Made by a program: the position numbers and the translations under genes. The notes below the pieces were generated by a model. The model had not been told where the DNA came from. It made no database searches and was given only the letters and a program-made list of their open reading frames with translations. Below are positions 30,124 through 32,102 of a stretch of DNA of 32,102 nt, piece by piece; position 1 is the stretch's first letter, and each line of letters opens with the position of its first letter. The DNA is taken from assembly GCA_964369635.1 (NCBI GenBank), contig CAYJGN010000022.1, positions 1 to 32,102 on the forward strand, given 5' to 3'. The stretch comes from CAYJGN01 sp964369635. Lineage in GTDB: Bacteria > Bacillota > Clostridia > Oscillospirales > Ruminococcaceae.

Positions 30124-31134
30124 TTACCTGTATTTATGGCTAAACGGTAGCACTGCATTAACAGCCGTCACAACTTCACAGAAAGCCTCAGGTGTTAGCG
30201 ACTGCGGCCCATCGCACAGCGCATGTACAGGGTCGTTGTGCACTTCTATCATAAGCCCGTCAGCACCCGCAGCCGTTGCCGCAAGCGACATTGGCATAAC
30301 AAGACTCGCTTTACCTGTTGCGTGACTTGGGTCGACTATAATTGGCAGATGCGACATCTTTTTGAGCATTGGTATAGCTGATATATCAAGAGTGTTTCTT
30401 GTTGCAGTTTCGAATGTTCTTATCCCTCGCTCACAAAGCACAACATTCTCATTACCGCCCGCCATAACATATTCAGCGCTCATTAATAGCTCTTCCAGGG
30501 TGTTTGCAAGTCCCCTCTTTATCAGAATGGTCTTATCTGATTTTGAGAGCTCTTTTAGAAGCTCGAAGTTTTGCATATTGCGCGCCCCAACTTGTATAAC
30601 ATCAACATCTGAAAACAAATCAAGTTGAGAGAGATCCATTATCTCAGTAACGACTGGAAGGCCTGTCTCTTTTTTTGCCGCAAGTAGCAGTTTTAGCCCC
30701 TCATCACGAAGTCCTTGGAAGGCATATGGCGAGGTTCGAGGTTTAAATGCACCTCCGCGAAGAAGAGTTGCTCCTGCCTCTTTAACGCTCTTTGCAACTG
30801 AGCAGATTTGATCATGTGACTCAATAGAGCAAGGCCCTGCAATTATATTAAAGTTTCCGCCGCCAATCTTTACATCTCCAACGTTAATCACTAAATCATC
30901 AGGATGGAATTTTCTATTAGCATTTTTATAAGGTTCTGAAATTCTCTTAACTTCATCAACGATTTCAAGCGCATTTATAAGATCGATATCTATTGTTGAA
31001 GTGTCGCCTATCAATCCTAATACCGTCTGATTTTTACCGTGATTCTCGTTAATCTCAATGCCAAGACTTAATAGCCATCTGCGAAAATTTTGGTATTGAT
31101 CCTCATTGTATGCTTTCTTTAATACTACTATCAT
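30124..31134 (-). CDS. aroF: DAHP synthase (3-deoxy-7-phosphoheptulonate synthase), type I-beta with ferredoxin-like domain
   Basis: First committed step: erythrose-4-phosphate plus PEP to DAHP. 336 residues from ATG 31134, selected because GGAGG sits within the extra codons of the alternative start at 31146. The N-terminal ferredoxin-like domain (about 1-68, MIVVLKKAYNED...) is the type described as Tyr/Phe feedback module in Thermotoga. The barrel follows with IAGPCSIES (metal Cys102), LRGGAFKPRTSPYAFQG, IKRGLAN, ERGIRTFE and VDPSHATGK. It is the first structural gene after an attenuator terminator (31153-31181), so its expression is gated by the Phe/Tyr leader peptide. The enzyme is therefore probably controlled both at transcription and allosterically. 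Confidence 0.96.
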   Translation of the reverse strand: MIVVLKKAYNEDQYQNFRRWLLSLGIEINENHGKNQTVLGLIGDTSTIDIDLINALEIVDEVKRISEPYKNANRKFHPDDLVINVGDVKIGGGNFNIIAGPCSIESHDQICSVAKSVKEAGATLLRGGAFKPRTSPYAFQGLRDEGLKLLLAAKKETGLPVVTEIMDLSQLDLFSDVDVIQVGARNMQNFELLKELSKSDKTILIKRGLANTLEELLMSAEYVMAGGNENVVLCERGIRTFETATRNTLDISAIPMLKKMSHLPIIVDPSHATGKASLVMPMSLAATAAGADGLMIEVHNDPVHALCDGPQSLTPEAFCEVVTAVNAVLPFSHKYR

Positions 31135-31145
31135 AATTACCTCCA

Positions 31146-31181
31146 TAATAAAAACTCCGCAGTGTGTTTCACTGCGGAGTT
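31146..31181 (-). terminator. Attenuator terminator ahead of aroF
   Basis: Perfect 12-bp stem on the minus strand, AACTCCGCAGTG (31181-31170) with CACTGCGGAGTT (31164-31153), and a 5-base AAACA loop, followed by TTTATT. It ends only 19 bases before the aroF start codon and 30 bases after the leader-peptide stop, so in effect it is a gate between promoter and operon. Confidence 0.93.
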
Positions 31182-31236
31182 GTCTTTACAAAATTGTTCC
31201 TATATAAACAATCAGACTACACATTTATGAAACACA
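31163..31236 (-). promoter_or_regulatory. Candidate antiterminator pairing
   Basis: Leader segment TGTGTTTCAT (31236-31227, codons 24-27) is complementary to GTGAAACACA (31172-31163), nine Watson-Crick pairs and one G-U, covering the last three bases of the terminator's left arm, its loop and the first two bases of the right arm. Between them a hairpin ATTGTT/AACAAT with GTCT/AGAC (31182-31217) spans the leader stop codon. Confidence 0.55.
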
Positions 31237-31307
31237 AAATTACTCTGTCTAAAAAAATAAACAAAGCTAAAGTAAAAGTATGTAAATACATTTACAGGTA
31301 ATTTCAT
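31212..31307 (-). CDS. Phe/Tyr-rich leader peptide of the aro operon
   Basis: 31-codon open frame starting ATG 31307, six bases after AAGGAGA (31320-31314), and ending TGA at 31212. Residues 8-19 read FTYFYFSFVYFF: nine of twelve are Phe or Tyr (six Phe, three Tyr), with two further Phe at 24 and 26. No Trp is present. This composition and its place between a promoter and an attenuator are those of regulatory leader peptides such as PheL: ribosome stalling at uncharged tRNA-Phe or tRNA-Tyr would alter leader RNA folding. A longer overlapping frame starting at 31427 lies within the upstream gene and is rejected. The peptide itself is not expected to have a function. Confidence 0.87.
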   Translation of the reverse strand: MKLPVNVFTYFYFSFVYFFRQSNFVFHKCVV

Positions 31308-31331
31308 AAACGTTCTCCTTATGTTTTTTAC

Positions 31332-31360
31332 ATGATAACACATTTTGAATAATAATGCAA
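31332..31360 (-). promoter_or_regulatory. Promoter of the aro leader and operon
   Basis: Minus strand -35 TTGCAT (31360-31355), a 17-base spacer and extended -10 TGTTATCAT (-10 hexamer 31337-31332). Transcription is expected to start near 31325, five bases ahead of the leader ribosome site, giving an attenuated transcript of roughly 170 nt. Confidence 0.72.
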
Positions 31361-31398
31361 CAACTAAATCAAAATAATTATAATCATTCAAGATTTCT

Positions 31399-32102
31399 TT
31401 AGTATCCCATTTCTGTGAGTAGTTCAATCATAATGTCAGGACGGTCAGTTATTATCCCATCGCACCCGATTTCAATGAGTCTTCGCATCTCTTCTTTGTC
31501 GTTAATAGTCCAGTAGTGCAAAAACATATTGTTATGATGAATTTTATAGGCAAGATATGAATTATCAAGTGGCACTCCGCTCATGCTCGGCGGAAGCTGA
31601 AGCCCTGCGTGCGGAAACTCAAAGAAGATGCCAAATCCTGCATAGTTTGCAACGACAAAGGTAGTTGCAGATGACATATCCATCGAAATATCAACCCGCT
31701 CATCTTTTATCTCAACAAAATGCTCCATCACCTCACTGTGAAATGATGCAACGCAAACATATTCCCACAACTCATACTGATTTATAAGGCTACTTAGCTC
31801 ATCGGCGGCTTCAAGTCCCACATCTCCGCCATCTTTAATCTCCATAACATACAAAACATCTTTACCGAATTTATCAAACATCTCTTCAACCGTCATCGGA
31901 ATAAGTCTTTTTAAGATTTCAGGGTCCTCTTCATCTCTAAATGGCATATTCCCCTCTAAATCGGTGAAATTGTAGCCAAAATTCATCTCGCTGATTTCCG
32001 ATAGTGTGAAACTATTAACCTCGCCTACTTCGTTTGAAGTAGCGTCTACTGTTAAATTATGGTGGGTTATAAGCTGCCCGTCCGAAGTTAGGCAGAGATC
32101 CA
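31399..32102 (-). CDS. Glycerophosphodiester phosphodiesterase, 5' end outside the window
   Basis: The frame is open from the right edge to the stop at 31399 (about 234 codons visible). The visible part starts DLCLTSDGQLITHHNLTVDATS, matching the beginning of a GDPD barrel (xTxDGxLVxxHD), and continues with EVGEVNSFTLSEISEMNFG, YVMEIKDGG (metal-binding Glu), VASFHSEVMEHF and IGCDGIITDRPDIMIELL near the C-terminus. It hydrolyses glycerophosphodiesters to glycerol-3-phosphate and an alcohol. The N-terminal 30-40 residues or a signal/membrane segment are missing. Its stop lies 38 bases ahead of the aro promoter; no terminator is visible in between, so some read-through into the attenuator is possible. 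Confidence 0.88.
   Translation of the reverse strand, partial: DLCLTSDGQLITHHNLTVDATSNEVGEVNSFTLSEISEMNFGYNFTDLEGNMPFRDEEDPEILKRLIPMTVEEMFDKFGKDVLYVMEIKDGGDVGLEAADELSSLINQYELWEYVCVASFHSEVMEHFVEIKDERVDISMDMSSATTFVVANYAGFGIFFEFPHAGLQLPPSMSGVPLDNSYLAYKIHHNNMFLHYWTINDKEEMRRLIEIGCDGIITDRPDIMIELLTEMGY

Noticed and set aside
31147..31398. T-box riboswitch upstream of aroF
   Set aside because: No AGGGTGGNACCGCG-like T-box sequence or specifier loop is visible; the region instead holds a leader peptide and terminator.
31308..31427. Upstream extension of the leader-peptide frame to a 71-residue protein
   Set aside because: It would start inside the phosphodiesterase gene and run across the promoter; the ribosome site and promoter place the start at 31307.

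Overview
The window reads as a chromosomal segment of a low-GC Gram-positive anaerobe, most likely class Clostridia (Bacillota). The support is AT-rich DNA, strong GGAGG-type ribosome sites, SigA-like promoters with 17-bp spacers, a YlxM-Ffh pair, YtrA-type GntR/ABC operons, clostridial [4Fe-4S] proteins, an ECF sigma/anti-sigma pair and a phiLC3-like holin. No rRNA, tRNA, CRISPR array or insertion sequence was recognised. Genus cannot be fixed from this sequence.

Layout. 1-2009: minus-strand ylxM-ffh (signal recognition particle), with a perfect palindrome at its start site. 2042-3641: plus-strand cysK and a small membrane protein, followed by a hairpin-rich intergenic region. 3729-4745: an aldo/keto reductase with ferredoxin-like cysteines. 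5054-8461: minus-strand phoU-phoB-(75-aa unknown)-phoR phosphate-signalling operon with a Pho-box-like promoter. 8511-9062: HD-domain protein. 9352-10690: a two-gene phage-type lysis cassette (GH25 muramidase, holin). 10717-11965: an 8-cysteine 50-aa protein, a lipoprotein and a small membrane protein. 11972-14180: GntR/ABC module A. 14211-16135: ECF sigma factor and anti-sigma factor. 16174-17904: DUF362 ferredoxin protein and a GNAT acetyltransferase. 17974-19019: radical SAM protein. 19044-21029: GntR/ABC module B, a paralogue of module A. 21135-22517: methyltransferase and a membrane-anchored unknown. 22518-23036: intergenic region with a 6S-like RNA candidate.

23037-31360 is the highlight. 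It is one minus-strand operon, aroF-tyrA-aroB-aroA-aroC-pheA-aroE/aroK fusion-aroQ, that encodes every enzyme from erythrose-4-phosphate/PEP to chorismate and then to prephenate, phenylpyruvate and 4-hydroxyphenylpyruvate. Only the final aminotransferase is missing. It is preceded by a promoter, a 31-codon leader peptide packed with Phe and Tyr codons, and a strong intrinsic terminator just ahead of the aroF ribosome site. A leader segment behind the Phe/Tyr codons is complementary to the terminator apex. This has the form of ribosome-mediated transcription attenuation sensing charged tRNA-Phe and tRNA-Tyr, a mechanism classically described in enterobacteria; Bacillota more usually use T-boxes or TRAP. 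AroF also carries an N-terminal ferredoxin-like domain, a known Tyr/Phe feedback module, so both transcription and enzyme activity may respond to the same end products.

31399-32102: the 3' part of a glycerophosphodiester phosphodiesterase gene cut by the window edge.
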